DNA of 64,000 bases. Origin: Cohnella faecalis. GTDB taxonomy: Bacteria; Bacillota; Bacilli; Paenibacillales; Paenibacillaceae. The notes under the pieces are model-generated. The model was not told where the DNA came from and searched no databases. It saw only the letters and a list, made by a program, of their open reading frames with translations. The DNA is taken from NCBI RefSeq assembly GCF_003570905.1, contig NZ_QXJM01000039.1, positions 62,001-126,000 on the forward strand, in the 5' to 3' direction. Positions 25,831 through 33,774 of this stretch are shown here, one piece after another. The translations under genes were made by a program, and so were the position numbers. Numbering within the stretch: position 1 is the stretch's first letter; the number at the start of each line of letters is the position of its first letter.

Positions 25831-26610
25831 TTACAGCTTCTGCTCCAGCACGCTGCGCGTGATCCGGGTAACGAACTTTCTCGGGAAAAAGCGCGGCGCT
25901 TGGGTGAGCAGCCAGTTCTGGAAGCCGGGAACCACGAACGTCTTTTCGTTCATAAGCGCCTTGTATCCGATCTCGGCGACTTCGCTCGGGCTCATGAGAG
26001 CTTTAGGATCAGCCACCTTCTGGCCGTCCATCCTCGCGCTCCGGAAGAAATCGGTTCCCGTGGCTCCGGGGCACAACGCGGTGACGCTGACGCCCGTCCC
26101 TTGCAGCTCGTTCGCAACAGCCTCGGTGAGCGAGAGGACGAATGCTTTGGAGGCGGAATAGTTTGCACTCAAGGGGCAGGCGTAAAAAGAGGTAGTCGAG
26201 CCCACGTTCAGAATGCGCCCGCTGCCTCTGGCGACCATGTCCGGCAGGAACAGCATCATGAGGTGGGAAAGCGATTGAACGTTCAACTGCAGCATCTCAA
26301 GCTCGGAGCGGATGTCTTGCTCATGGAGCGGCCCGAAGGAGCCGATTCCCGCGTTGTTGACGAGAACGTCGATCTCGATATCTTGCTCCTTCAGTCGTTC
26401 ATACAGCAAGTCGGGGCCGCCGTTTTGCGCCAGATCTGCGGGAATCGCGCTCGTTATAGCGCCGAACTTCTCCCGCAATTGCTGGGCGATACCGTTCAGC
26501 TTCTCTTCGCTGCGAGATGCGAGAACGACGCGGTAGTTCTCTCTTGCGAACAGTTCTGCGAATGCTTTGCCGATACCGCTTGATGCGCCTGTGATAAGTA
26601 CGGTCTTCAT
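25831..26610 (-). CDS. short-chain dehydrogenase/reductase
   Basis: A 259-residue classical SDR. The cofactor loop TGASSGIG is at 7-14, NNAG at 85-88, and the catalytic residues are in GSTTSFYACPLSANYSASK (Y151, K155). ASRSEEKL after the second strand favours NADP. The substrate is unknown. It is transcribed with the upstream ArsR-type regulator, and a symmetric operator-like sequence (26648-26675) sits directly before its start, so the regulator probably controls it. Confidence 0.92.
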   Translation of the reverse strand: MKTVLITGASSGIGKAFAELFARENYRVVLASRSEEKLNGIAQQLREKFGAITSAIPADLAQNGGPDLLYERLKEQDIEIDVLVNNAGIGSFGPLHEQDIRSELEMLQLNVQSLSHLMMLFLPDMVARGSGRILNVGSTTSFYACPLSANYSASKAFVLSLTEAVANELQGTGVSVTALCPGATGTDFFRSARMDGQKVADPKALMSPSEVAEIGYKALMNEKTFVVPGFQNWLLTQAPRFFPRKFVTRITRSVLEQKL

Positions 26611-26647
26611 TCGGATGAGGCCTCCTAAGAGTCGTATATCTAAAAAA

Positions 26648-26675
26648 CCAAATAACTAAACATCTAATTATTTGG
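26648..26675. promoter_or_regulatory. inverted repeat, candidate ArsR operator before the SDR gene
   Basis: CCAAATAA at 26648-26655 and TTATTTGG at 26668-26675 form a perfect 8-bp inverted repeat with a 12-base spacer containing CTAAACATCTAA. A related element lies upstream of the regulator gene. Confidence 0.5.
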
Positions 26676-26699
26676 ACATTTAGCGGAAAAAGAAAGGGC

Positions 26700-27052
26700 T
26701 CATTCGGCCCGGGGGTCTTCAAATCGATAATGCGTTCCGTCGTCTCCAGAAAGCTCTTCAATAGCAATACCGGGCCTTCGATGTCCAGACTATAGAAGAT
26801 TTCGGTGCCGACTTTAACGGAAGAGAGAAGATGGGCTTGCTTCAAAATTTTCAGATGGTGGGAGATGGCGGACCGGGACATCGGCGATCGTTCGACGATC
26901 TGGGCGACGTTGAGCGAATCGTGCTTCGTCAGCATCATGATGATGTCTTGCCGGATCGGATCGGCCAAAGCAAGGAAGATCGGGCTGCATTCTCGCAATT
27001 GCTTGTGGACCTTGGTCTCAAGCTGTGTCGTGTCGGGGGATTCGGATTCCAT
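26700..27052 (-). CDS. ArsR family transcriptional regulator (3' end frameshifted in this sequence)
   Basis: Winged-helix regulator: IFLALADPIRQDIIMMLTKHDSLNVAQIVERSPMSRSAISHHLKILKQAHLLSSVKVGTEIFYSL (about 25-90), with MSRSAISHHLKIL as the recognition helix. No metal-binding cysteines are visible, so it senses something other than metal through that site. As sequenced, the frame misses a stop and runs on to 26399, 212 bases into the SDR gene, where it is nonsense. One more G in the run 26711-26715 would end it as IIDLKTPRAE-stop at 26700, a normal 117 residues. I annotate that end. Confidence 0.75.
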
Positions 27053-27082
27053 CTATGCATCGTCTCCATCTCTCGATCAAAC

Positions 27083-27098
27083 AACTAAATAATTAGTT
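27083..27098. promoter_or_regulatory. candidate autoregulatory operator of the ArsR gene
   Basis: AACTAAATAATTAGTT is nearly a perfect palindrome, 31 bases upstream of the ArsR start codon. It shares AACTAAA and TAATTA with the element at 26648-26675. Confidence 0.45.
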
Positions 27099-27317
27099 AT
27101 TTAATTGTTAATGTAAGGCAAATGGAGGGGGATGTCAAGGTGCGGCCTTTTTCAGGCATACTGACAACTTGCAGGTAAATGTCGTTTTATGTCGAAATAA
27201 GTACGGGCAGCCTCTCTATCAGGGTATGTTTTCGCGTATGCATTCCATTTCCTACTGCATCTTAGAAGCCTGCGCCTTGTTGATGGAAGTGCGCGGAGGA
27301 AGGGAGCTTCAAGCAAG

Positions 27318-27926
27318 GTGAAAGCTGAACAATTAACATGGAGCAGCCCGATCGTGACGCAAGCGGATCGCGAACGGCAGAACGGGCATCGAGGTCTTGT
27401 GCTTTGGTTTACCGGTCTTTCCGGCGCGGGAAAATCGACTTTGGCGGTCGAATGCGAGAGATATTTGCATCGCCAAGGAATAAGGACTTACGTCCTTGAC
27501 GGCGATAATATCCGCCATGGCTTGAATAGCGATTTGAGCTTTACGGACGCCGATCGCAAAGAAAATATCCGTCGGATCGGCGAAGTGGCCAAGCTCATGG
27601 CCGATGCGGGGCTCGTTACTATTGTGTCCTTCATATCCCCATTTCGGGCTGACCGGGATATTGTTCGTCATTCGTTAGGTGAAGGCCGCTTCCTTGAAAT
27701 TTACGTTCGCTGTCCGCTTGCCGTATGTGAACGTCGCGACCCCAAAGGACTCTACCAAAAGGCGCGCGCAGGCAGTTTAACGTCGTTCACAGGCATCGAT
27801 GCGCCTTATGAAGAGCCGCTGCAGCCTGAACTCGCCATTAATACCGATCAAGTCGATGTCGAGCAAGCCGTTCGGCGAATTATCCAGTATCTCGATCTTC
27901 ACGAATCTCTTAAAGCTGATGGCTAA
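27318..27926 (+). CDS. cysC: adenylylsulfate (APS) kinase
   Basis: A 202-residue kinase that phosphorylates APS to PAPS, the universal sulfuryl donor. Walker [10 protein letters not shown] is at 33-41, [10 protein letters not shown] at 61-70, and the family FISPFR and [13 protein letters not shown] motifs follow. Length is typical. No ATP sulfurylase is nearby, so APS must come from elsewhere. GTG is the start. It is 17 bases from the sulfotransferase and heads the lasso peptide operon, so its likely job is feeding PAPS to that enzyme rather than sulfate assimilation. No clear promoter is seen in the 27099-27317 gap. Confidence 0.93.
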   Translation: MKAEQLTWSSPIVTQADRERQNGHRGLVLWFTGLSGAGKSTLAVECERYLHRQGIRTYVLDGDNIRHGLNSDLSFTDADRKENIRRIGEVAKLMADAGLVTIVSFISPFRADRDIVRHSLGEGRFLEIYVRCPLAVCERRDPKGLYQKARAGSLTSFTGIDAPYEEPLQPELAINTDQVDVEQAVRRIIQYLDLHESLKADG

Positions 27927-27943
27927 GAAAACGGGGGCGCGAA

Positions 27944-29164
27944 ATGTCTGACGGTGAATCTATTATTTTTCTGTTATCCGTACCCCGAAGCGGCAGTTCT
28001 CTGACAACGGCTATATTGAACAACCATCCCGATGTCTTTGCCGCCCCGGAATCATGGTTATTAATGAAATTGAACGATCTTCTCCTTCCTCTGCCGAATA
28101 AATACGGCGGGGAGAAAATTTTCCAAACGTTCATAAACGGCATCATGGGTGAAGCCCTGCAAGAAGAAGCTATGCGCGCTTTTGTTGATAAGACCTATCA
28201 TGGACTTGCCTCCGCCAATGGAGCCACGCTTTTTCTGGATAAATCGCCGCGTTATTATACCGTACTGGAGTTGCTCGACCGCTTGTTCCCGGCTTCGAAG
28301 CGGATATGGCTTATTCGTAACCCTCTTAGCGTCGTCGCCTCCTATAAGATGTTGGATGTCAAAAGAGGAACGCCCTTTAGCGAAAAGTTGTTTAAGCAAA
28401 AAGAATTCAGTATGCGCGTATTTGATTTAACGTACGGATATTGGCGTTATTATCATTATTTCCACAATTCATCGTCAGAGCAGGTGTATCGCTTATCCTA
28501 TGAAAAGCTGACGGAACAGCCGCTCGAAGAAACGGTGCGTCTCTGCACATTCTTGAATATTCCTTACATTGATCGCCTAGAGCGTTACGGCGAGCGCCGG
28601 GACGAAGCGAAGAAAGCTTTGCTAACAGCTTCCCACTCAGGCGATCCGTATGTCTGGAAGCATAATGAGCCGCATCAAGCTTCGGTCGATCTTTGGAAAA
28701 CGGAGCTGTCGTCGGAAGAGATTGCCGCTTATATGAACATCATGGGAACCCGATTGTTCGAAGAGCTTGGCTATGGACAAGTCGTTGCGGAGGCAGAGCG
28801 CATCACCGGGACTTCTTTTCCTCGAGAGCCGGATGAAGAGTGGCTTAAGATGCGCCACGACCAATGGCTGCAGCAATTTCCTCAGCCTATTCCGCTCTCT
28901 TACAATATCAAGATCAGACCGAGCTCGAATGAATTGTCGCAAGGGTCAACAGGGCCGACGATAAGCGCCCGACCAACGACTGGACCGGCAACTATGGAAG
29001 TGAATCAGCTCAAAGTGGCATTAAGAGCTTCGGAACTTAAACGTGAACGTATAGAAATGGATTTAGAAAAGCTGAAGCGGCGCAATATCGAAATAAAACG
29101 ACGAATTCCGTTTTATTCGATATTGGCGCCGATCGTACGTCGTATTCTACTCAAAAAGCATTAA
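27944..29164 (+). CDS. PAPS-dependent sulfotransferase
   Basis: The 406-residue enzyme carries the 5'-phosphosulfate loop VPRSGSSLT (13-21) and a 3'-phosphate block KRIWLIRNPLSVVASYK (about 119-135). These are the two PAPS-binding signatures of the Sulfotransfer_3-type family. HPDVFAAPESWL follows the first loop, as in protein and small-molecule sulfotransferases. The last 60 residues are a charged coiled coil (LKVALRASELKRERIEMDLE onward). It sits between APS kinase and the peptide kinase of the lasso cluster, so the peptide or a sugar attached to it may be the acceptor. The acceptor is inferred from position only. Confidence 0.85.
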   Translation: MSDGESIIFLLSVPRSGSSLTTAILNNHPDVFAAPESWLLMKLNDLLLPLPNKYGGEKIFQTFINGIMGEALQEEAMRAFVDKTYHGLASANGATLFLDKSPRYYTVLELLDRLFPASKRIWLIRNPLSVVASYKMLDVKRGTPFSEKLFKQKEFSMRVFDLTYGYWRYYHYFHNSSSEQVYRLSYEKLTEQPLEETVRLCTFLNIPYIDRLERYGERRDEAKKALLTASHSGDPYVWKHNEPHQASVDLWKTELSSEEIAAYMNIMGTRLFEELGYGQVVAEAERITGTSFPREPDEEWLKMRHDQWLQQFPQPIPLSYNIKIRPSSNELSQGSTGPTISARPTTGPATMEVNQLKVALRASELKRERIEMDLEKLKRRNIEIKRRIPFYSILAPIVRRILLKKH

Positions 29165-29190
29165 TTGACGAAGAAGGAAGAGCAGAGACA

Positions 29191-30120
29191 ATGTTCTACT
29201 ACCAGGCTTACGGTTTAACGGTAGCCTCCGAAATGGAACTTCCGGAATTAGCGATTTATCCTGAGGCGGCTGCTCCCGATGTTGTTATTCAATGGGGGCA
29301 AGTGGAGAGGCGGCCCTCGTCTTCCTGGTATGAAAGCTTCGATCAAGCTTTTGTTCTTTCTATTGCAGGAGTCGGGTACTATGAAGTCCGGGCAGGAAGG
29401 ACGATCATCGTGGAGTCCATCCAACCGGACAGGAGGAAAACCCGCGTGTTTCTCCTTGGTTCGGCTTTCGGCGCGCTTCTGTTCCAACGCGGACACATTC
29501 CGCTGCATGGCAGCGCCTTGGCATTCTCCAATCATGCGTATTTATTTACCGGGCAGTCGGGCGCGGGCAAATCGACGTTAGCCCATGCTTTTACCCGGCG
29601 GGGCTATGCATTAATTAGCGACGATGTTCTGGCCACCGAGCTAGACGCTAGAGGAGTGGCGCATGTATGCTCGGCGTATCCGCAGCAGAAGCTGTGGCCC
29701 GCAAGTCTCGAAATGTTCGGCAGCACGGGAGACGGATTGGAAACGATCTGGGACGGCGAGAGCAAATACCGAATTCCCGTAGCTGCCTCCTTTCGTGCAG
29801 GGCGATTTCCGCTTAAGAAGCTGTTTAGACTATCGGCTTCGCCTGACATTGATAAACCTCTGATACGAGAAGTTTCCGGTGCCCAAAAGCTGCAAATCGT
29901 ACTGGATGAAACGTATCGGTCTTTTTTTGTTGCGGAAATGGGTTTGCAGTCGGCGTATTTCCGGAAGATAACGCAAATCGCGCAACAGCTTCACATCTAT
30001 GAACTGATTCGTCCTCTGGAGGGAACTCATCCGGACGAGCTGGTCGACTTGGTTCTCGCTCAATCCAACAACATGTCGAAGGGGAATGACCATGCAATTG
30101 GCAGGATCAACGAACATTAG
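29191..30120 (+). CDS. HPr-kinase-like lasso peptide kinase (PadeK/ThcK type)
   Basis: A 309-residue protein of the HPr kinase/phosphorylase C-terminal fold. HGSALAF (H106) precedes Walker A GQSGAGKST (121-129), then ALISDDVLATE (D144, D145). In paeninodin-type lasso clusters this family phosphorylates the side chain of the C-terminal Ser of the precursor. The precursor encoded at 35679 does end in Ser, which supports that role here. The final 35 bases overlap the B1 gene. It has the usual length of the family and lacks an HPr-type N-terminal domain. Confidence 0.88.
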   Translation: MFYYQAYGLTVASEMELPELAIYPEAAAPDVVIQWGQVERRPSSSWYESFDQAFVLSIAGVGYYEVRAGRTIIVESIQPDRRKTRVFLLGSAFGALLFQRGHIPLHGSALAFSNHAYLFTGQSGAGKSTLAHAFTRRGYALISDDVLATELDARGVAHVCSAYPQQKLWPASLEMFGSTGDGLETIWDGESKYRIPVAASFRAGRFPLKKLFRLSASPDIDKPLIREVSGAQKLQIVLDETYRSFFVAEMGLQSAYFRKITQIAQQLHIYELIRPLEGTHPDELVDLVLAQSNNMSKGNDHAIGRINEH

Positions 30121-30376
30121 GCAAAAAGACGGGTATGTAACGAGCGAGATGGACGGAGAACTCGTCATGCTTAGCGTCGAGAATGGCAAGTACTACAACT
30201 TGGGAATTGTCGGGGGTCAGATCTGGCAATTAGCCCAGGGGCAGGGGATGACTGTTGCCGAGATTGTAGCTCGACTCGTATCCGAATATGAAGTAACCGA
30301 AAGCCAATGCGAGCAAGAAGTGGCGGCATTCGTGGAGCAGATGGAAAAAGCGGGAATTATTGCTGTAGAGCGATGA
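30086..30376 (+). CDS. lasso peptide B1 protein, PqqD-like leader-binding chaperone
   Basis: A 96-residue PqqD-family protein (RiPP recognition element). GYVTSEMDGELVMLSVENGKYYNLGIVGGQIWQLA matches the winged strand region that clamps the leader, and EIVARLVSEYEVTESQCEQEVAAFVEQMEKAGII the helical half. In split lasso systems B1 binds the leader peptide and presents the precursor to B2. The start is either ATG at 30086 or 30092; a GGGGA ribosome site suits either. It overlaps the kinase gene by 35 bases and the B2 gene by ATGA. Confidence 0.9.
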   Translation: MTMQLAGSTNIRQKDGYVTSEMDGELVMLSVENGKYYNLGIVGGQIWQLAQGQGMTVAEIVARLVSEYEVTESQCEQEVAAFVEQMEKAGIIAVER

Positions 30377-30822
30377 GGAGAGTATGGAGGAGCTTGCATC
30401 ATAAGCAAGTAGCCTTAGAGGCGCTTTGTTTGATGGCGACAGCGCGTTTTTGCATGCTGTTCATCCCTTTTCGGCGGTTGGCTCCACATCTAGGGACTAT
30501 TCATACGGATACGCTAATGGATCCCCGGTCGCAGGGTAATCCGCAATTAATAGAAATCAAGAGAACGGTTCATCGCATCGGCAAAAAGACATGGTGGAAA
30601 AGCGAATGCTTCGTAAGAGCGAGCGCAATTGCGTGGATGCTTCGGCGTAGAGGCCGCGGATATACGATCTATCTGGGCGTTGCCAAGGATGAAGCGCAGC
30701 AATTGATTGCCCATGCGTGGATTCGGAGCGGCGCTCAGTGGATGAGCGGAGCCGGACAACGCGACCGCTATACGGTAGTGGCCACATTCTCTGCGCAACC
30801 GAGAAGGAAGGATACTCCATGA
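30373..30822 (+). CDS. lasso peptide B2 protein, transglutaminase-like leader peptidase
   Basis: A 149-residue protein of the transglutaminase-like family that cleaves the lasso leader. WWKSECFVRASAIAWMLRRRGRGYTIYLGVAKDE contains the catalytic cysteine (C79), and LIAHAWIRSGAQW the catalytic histidine (H114). The start ATG overlaps the B1 stop codon, and the stop overlaps the next gene's ATG, so translation is coupled. It would cut after Lys19 of the 34-residue precursor if the usual Thr(-2) rule holds. Confidence 0.9.
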   Translation: MRRVWRSLHHKQVALEALCLMATARFCMLFIPFRRLAPHLGTIHTDTLMDPRSQGNPQLIEIKRTVHRIGKKTWWKSECFVRASAIAWMLRRRGRGYTIYLGVAKDEAQQLIAHAWIRSGAQWMSGAGQRDRYTVVATFSAQPRRKDTP

Positions 30823-33767
30823 GGAGAGCTATGCGTCAAAAGAAATATACGGCTGAAGAACGGCTGCTTTTCAACTGCTTGGCTGCCTTCATCCAGAGAA
30901 ATAAAGTGACGATGACGGACGGCGAGCCCGATTGGCCATCCTTTCTGGCGCTTGCCAACAAGCATCGGCTTTTTCCTATTCTCTACAATGTGCTCAAGCA
31001 AGAGCCCTCGATCCCCGAGTTTGTTCTAGACATCCTTAAGAAGGATGTGGAATTTAACCAGCGTGTAATGCTCGAGATGACGGCAACCATTGCCGGACTG
31101 CTCAAGGAGCTTGAAGATCGGGGAATCGATGCTCTTATTTTGAAGGGGATTCCGCTTGCGATCGATCTGTATGGCGACGTATCGCTTCGCACTTCCCGGG
31201 ATGTCGATTTGTTCGTTGCTCCCGAGCATTATGAACAAGTAGAAGCTTTGCTGATTCAGAAGGGCTTTGCTAATCACGCAGGTTTTTCCGACATCAATCC
31301 TTCTATGAAACGATATATTATCGAGAATAAAGACAGCCATTACCATACCGAGTTCCATCATCACTCCAGGCCTCTCACCATTGAAATTCATTGGCGGCAG
31401 CAATCGGCAACCTATGGAAAGACGGCTTTTGCTAAGCTTTGGCAGCGGAGAGCTTATTGCCGCCTTGGCTCGTACGCTTTTCCAACGTTGGGGGCGGAAG
31501 ACCAGCTCGACTACTTATTGCTGCATGGGGCTAAGCATATGTATGCACGGTTGCGTTGGCTGCTGGACATCGTTTTGCATCTGAAAAAATATCCGTCTCT
31601 TGTTCAAGAAAAAGCGAAGCATCCGCAGCTTCAAGATTTGCTTGCGCAAGCGAAGCTTATTTGTTCGGAACTTTGGGGACAGGCTCTGCCGCCTTCAATA
31701 CGGGTTACCGATCGGTCGAAATCATTGGCAAAGCAAGCTATTCACTTTGTTGTAATGGATGATGAAGTGAAGGATATTTTGTTCGGAACGCCTGACTACT
31801 TTCGATATAAAAAATACTTATGGGATGTCAAATGGACATGGCGGGATCGTCTCCAATATGTCGGGGAGCATTTTCAGCCAACAATCTCCGACTTAGCTCT
31901 CGTCCCTTGCCGCGAGCTTGGTATCCGTTATATTTTCTGGCGCGTCCGGTTACGTTTGTCAAAGTCAGATGGCAGCAGCTTAGAGGTTAGGATGGAAGCG
32001 TATATTTCGTTTATTCGTTCTTTTTGTCAATTTTCCGGATGGAAGCTGGCGTCGTTTGTTGTTTTGTCCGTTATTTTCGGCTTTATTGAAGGGATTGGAA
32101 TTCTAACCCTCATACCGATCTTGTCCGTCGCCGGAATGAGCGCGGAATCGACCGGCGGGCCGTTCGCGTCGCTTTTTTCTTGGCTGAACGAGCAAGCGTT
32201 ATCGGGCGAGCAACTATTAACTATAGGTCTTTTACTCTATCTATTGTTGACGGTTTTTCAAGTCCTCGTGCAGCGCCAAGTCGCATTGACCAATGTCCAG
32301 CTCGTTCAAGGCTTTGCCCATCGACTAAGAACCTCGTTATTTAGCCGACTGTTAAAGGCACCCTGGGCGGATGTATCCAGGTACGGCATCACTGTCCAGC
32401 ACATTATTTCTCAGGAGCTGCCCCGTATCGCGCAAGGAGTAAACGCCATCTTGCAGCTCTTGATAGCAATGACCGTTACCGTGCTGCAATTAGGGATTGC
32501 TTTCTGCATATCGGTTAAATTTACTTTGATGATTGTCGTGTGCGCGGCGCTCCTTATGTTCTTTGGGCGCAATTACTTTAGATCGGCGACCGATCTAGGT
32601 ACGAGCATGAGCGGTTTGATGCGTAAGAGCTTTGCGATGATGCTTGATTACGTGTCGGGCATTAAAGATATGAAAGCTTATCAGCTGGAGGGAAAAGCGG
32701 GCATCGAGTTTGCCTCGACGTCCAGGCTCATTTTCTCGCGCTTCTCCGAGCATGCCGCGTTGACGACTAGAACGACAACAATCTTGAAATTGGGGGTCAG
32801 CATCTTTATATGCGCCGTCGTGTATATTTCGGTTGCGTTGCTTAAAGTGCCTTTCTCTCATTTGCTAGTGCTGCTCGTCATCGTTGCCAGATTGTGGCCT
32901 CGTTTCTCGAGTGCCAACATGCAGCTGCAGCAAGCGGCGTTGTTAATGTCAAGCTTTAGTCAGTACAAGAGCGTTTCCGAACGGCTGCGCGAGGAATATG
33001 ACGCCATAACGTCCGAGAGCGATTGGAAAGTAAAGAGGCTGCATAGGCATATTGCGTTGAATAACGTTTCTTTTGCATACAAGGACGGCCGTGCGGCATT
33101 AAGCGGCGTTTCCCTGCAAATTCCCGCTAAAGAGCTCACGATCATCATCGGTGCATCGGGTTCGGGTAAATCAACCTTGCTTGATCTTATGATGGGCTTT
33201 CAGCAGCCGACGGAAGGCACAATAATGATCGATGGGGAAGCCCTTAATTCTTCATGGCTTGCTTGTTGGAGGCAGTCGGTCAGCTATGTAGGCCAGCAGC
33301 TTCATCTTTTTAACGGAACGGTGCGGGATAACCTTCTTGCGGTAAAAGATCGCGCGACAGAGGAGGAAATAGGGGAAGCACTGCGCTTGTCCGGAAGCGA
33401 ATCTATCGTCGCCAAGCTCCCGAATGGCCTGGATACGCTCTTAGGCGAAGGTGGTGAAGCCCTTTCGACAGGAGAGCGGCAAAGGCTTGTGCTTGCTCGA
33501 GCCTTATTGAAGGAGCCGACTCTGTTATTGCTGGACGAAGTAACGAGCGCACTGGACATTAAGAACGAAGCGGACATTATGCGTACGTTTTCCGCCCTTC
33601 GCGAGAAGACGACCATCGTCATGGTTGCACATCGGCCGACCGTATTGCCCTATGCGGATCGGATTATTCTTCTTCGCGAAGGTGCTGTGGTCAAACAGTG
33701 GTCCAAGCAGGAAGGAATATCCGTCGAACAAATTTTGCTCGAAATGGCGCAAGCGGAAGGGGGATGA
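30819..33767 (+). CDS. nucleotidyltransferase fused to ABC exporter (lasso cluster)
   Basis: The frame encodes 982 residues. Residues 1-390 are an NTP_transf_5-type nucleotidyltransferase (ALILKGIPLAIDLYGD, then LRTSRDVDLFVAPEHYE with D128 and D130). Residues 400-982 are a complete half-size ABC exporter with about six helices, Walker A GASGSGKST near 778, LSTGERQ near 882 and LLLLDEVTSALD. In the pseudomycoidin system a nucleotidyltransferase of this kind adds sugars to the phosphorylated C-terminal Ser, and the exporter (D protein) secretes the peptide. These are normally separate genes. The fusion may be a sequencing indel: in the +2 frame a TAG at 31988-31990 falls one base before an ATG at 31992 preceded by AGAGG. 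Confidence 0.85.
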   Translation: MRRAMRQKKYTAEERLLFNCLAAFIQRNKVTMTDGEPDWPSFLALANKHRLFPILYNVLKQEPSIPEFVLDILKKDVEFNQRVMLEMTATIAGLLKELEDRGIDALILKGIPLAIDLYGDVSLRTSRDVDLFVAPEHYEQVEALLIQKGFANHAGFSDINPSMKRYIIENKDSHYHTEFHHHSRPLTIEIHWRQQSATYGKTAFAKLWQRRAYCRLGSYAFPTLGAEDQLDYLLLHGAKHMYARLRWLLDIVLHLKKYPSLVQEKAKHPQLQDLLAQAKLICSELWGQALPPSIRVTDRSKSLAKQAIHFVVMDDEVKDILFGTPDYFRYKKYLWDVKWTWRDRLQYVGEHFQPTISDLALVPCRELGIRYIFWRVRLRLSKSDGSSLEVRMEAYISFIRSFCQFSGWKLASFVVLSVIFGFIEGIGILTLIPILSVAGMSAESTGGPFASLFSWLNEQALSGEQLLTIGLLLYLLLTVFQVLVQRQVALTNVQLVQGFAHRLRTSLFSRLLKAPWADVSRYGITVQHIISQELPRIAQGVNAILQLLIAMTVTVLQLGIAFCISVKFTLMIVVCAALLMFFGRNYFRSATDLGTSMSGLMRKSFAMMLDYVSGIKDMKAYQLEGKAGIEFASTSRLIFSRFSEHAALTTRTTTILKLGVSIFICAVVYISVALLKVPFSHLLVLLVIVARLWPRFSSANMQLQQAALLMSSFSQYKSVSERLREEYDAITSESDWKVKRLHRHIALNNVSFAYKDGRAALSGVSLQIPAKELTIIIGASGSGKSTLLDLMMGFQQPTEGTIMIDGEALNSSWLACWRQSVSYVGQQLHLFNGTVRDNLLAVKDRATEEEIGEALRLSGSESIVAKLPNGLDTLLGEGGEALSTGERQRLVLARALLKEPTLLLLDEVTSALDIKNEADIMRTFSALREKTTIVMVAHRPTVLPYADRIILLREGAVVKQWSKQEGISVEQILLEMAQAEGG

Positions 33768-33774
33768 ACGTCGA

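Noticed and set aside
27099..27317. A lasso precursor at the head of the cluster, where it is usually found
   Set aside because: The only ATG-started short frames there (near 27134 and 27283) lack leader motifs and an acidic ring residue followed by a tail.
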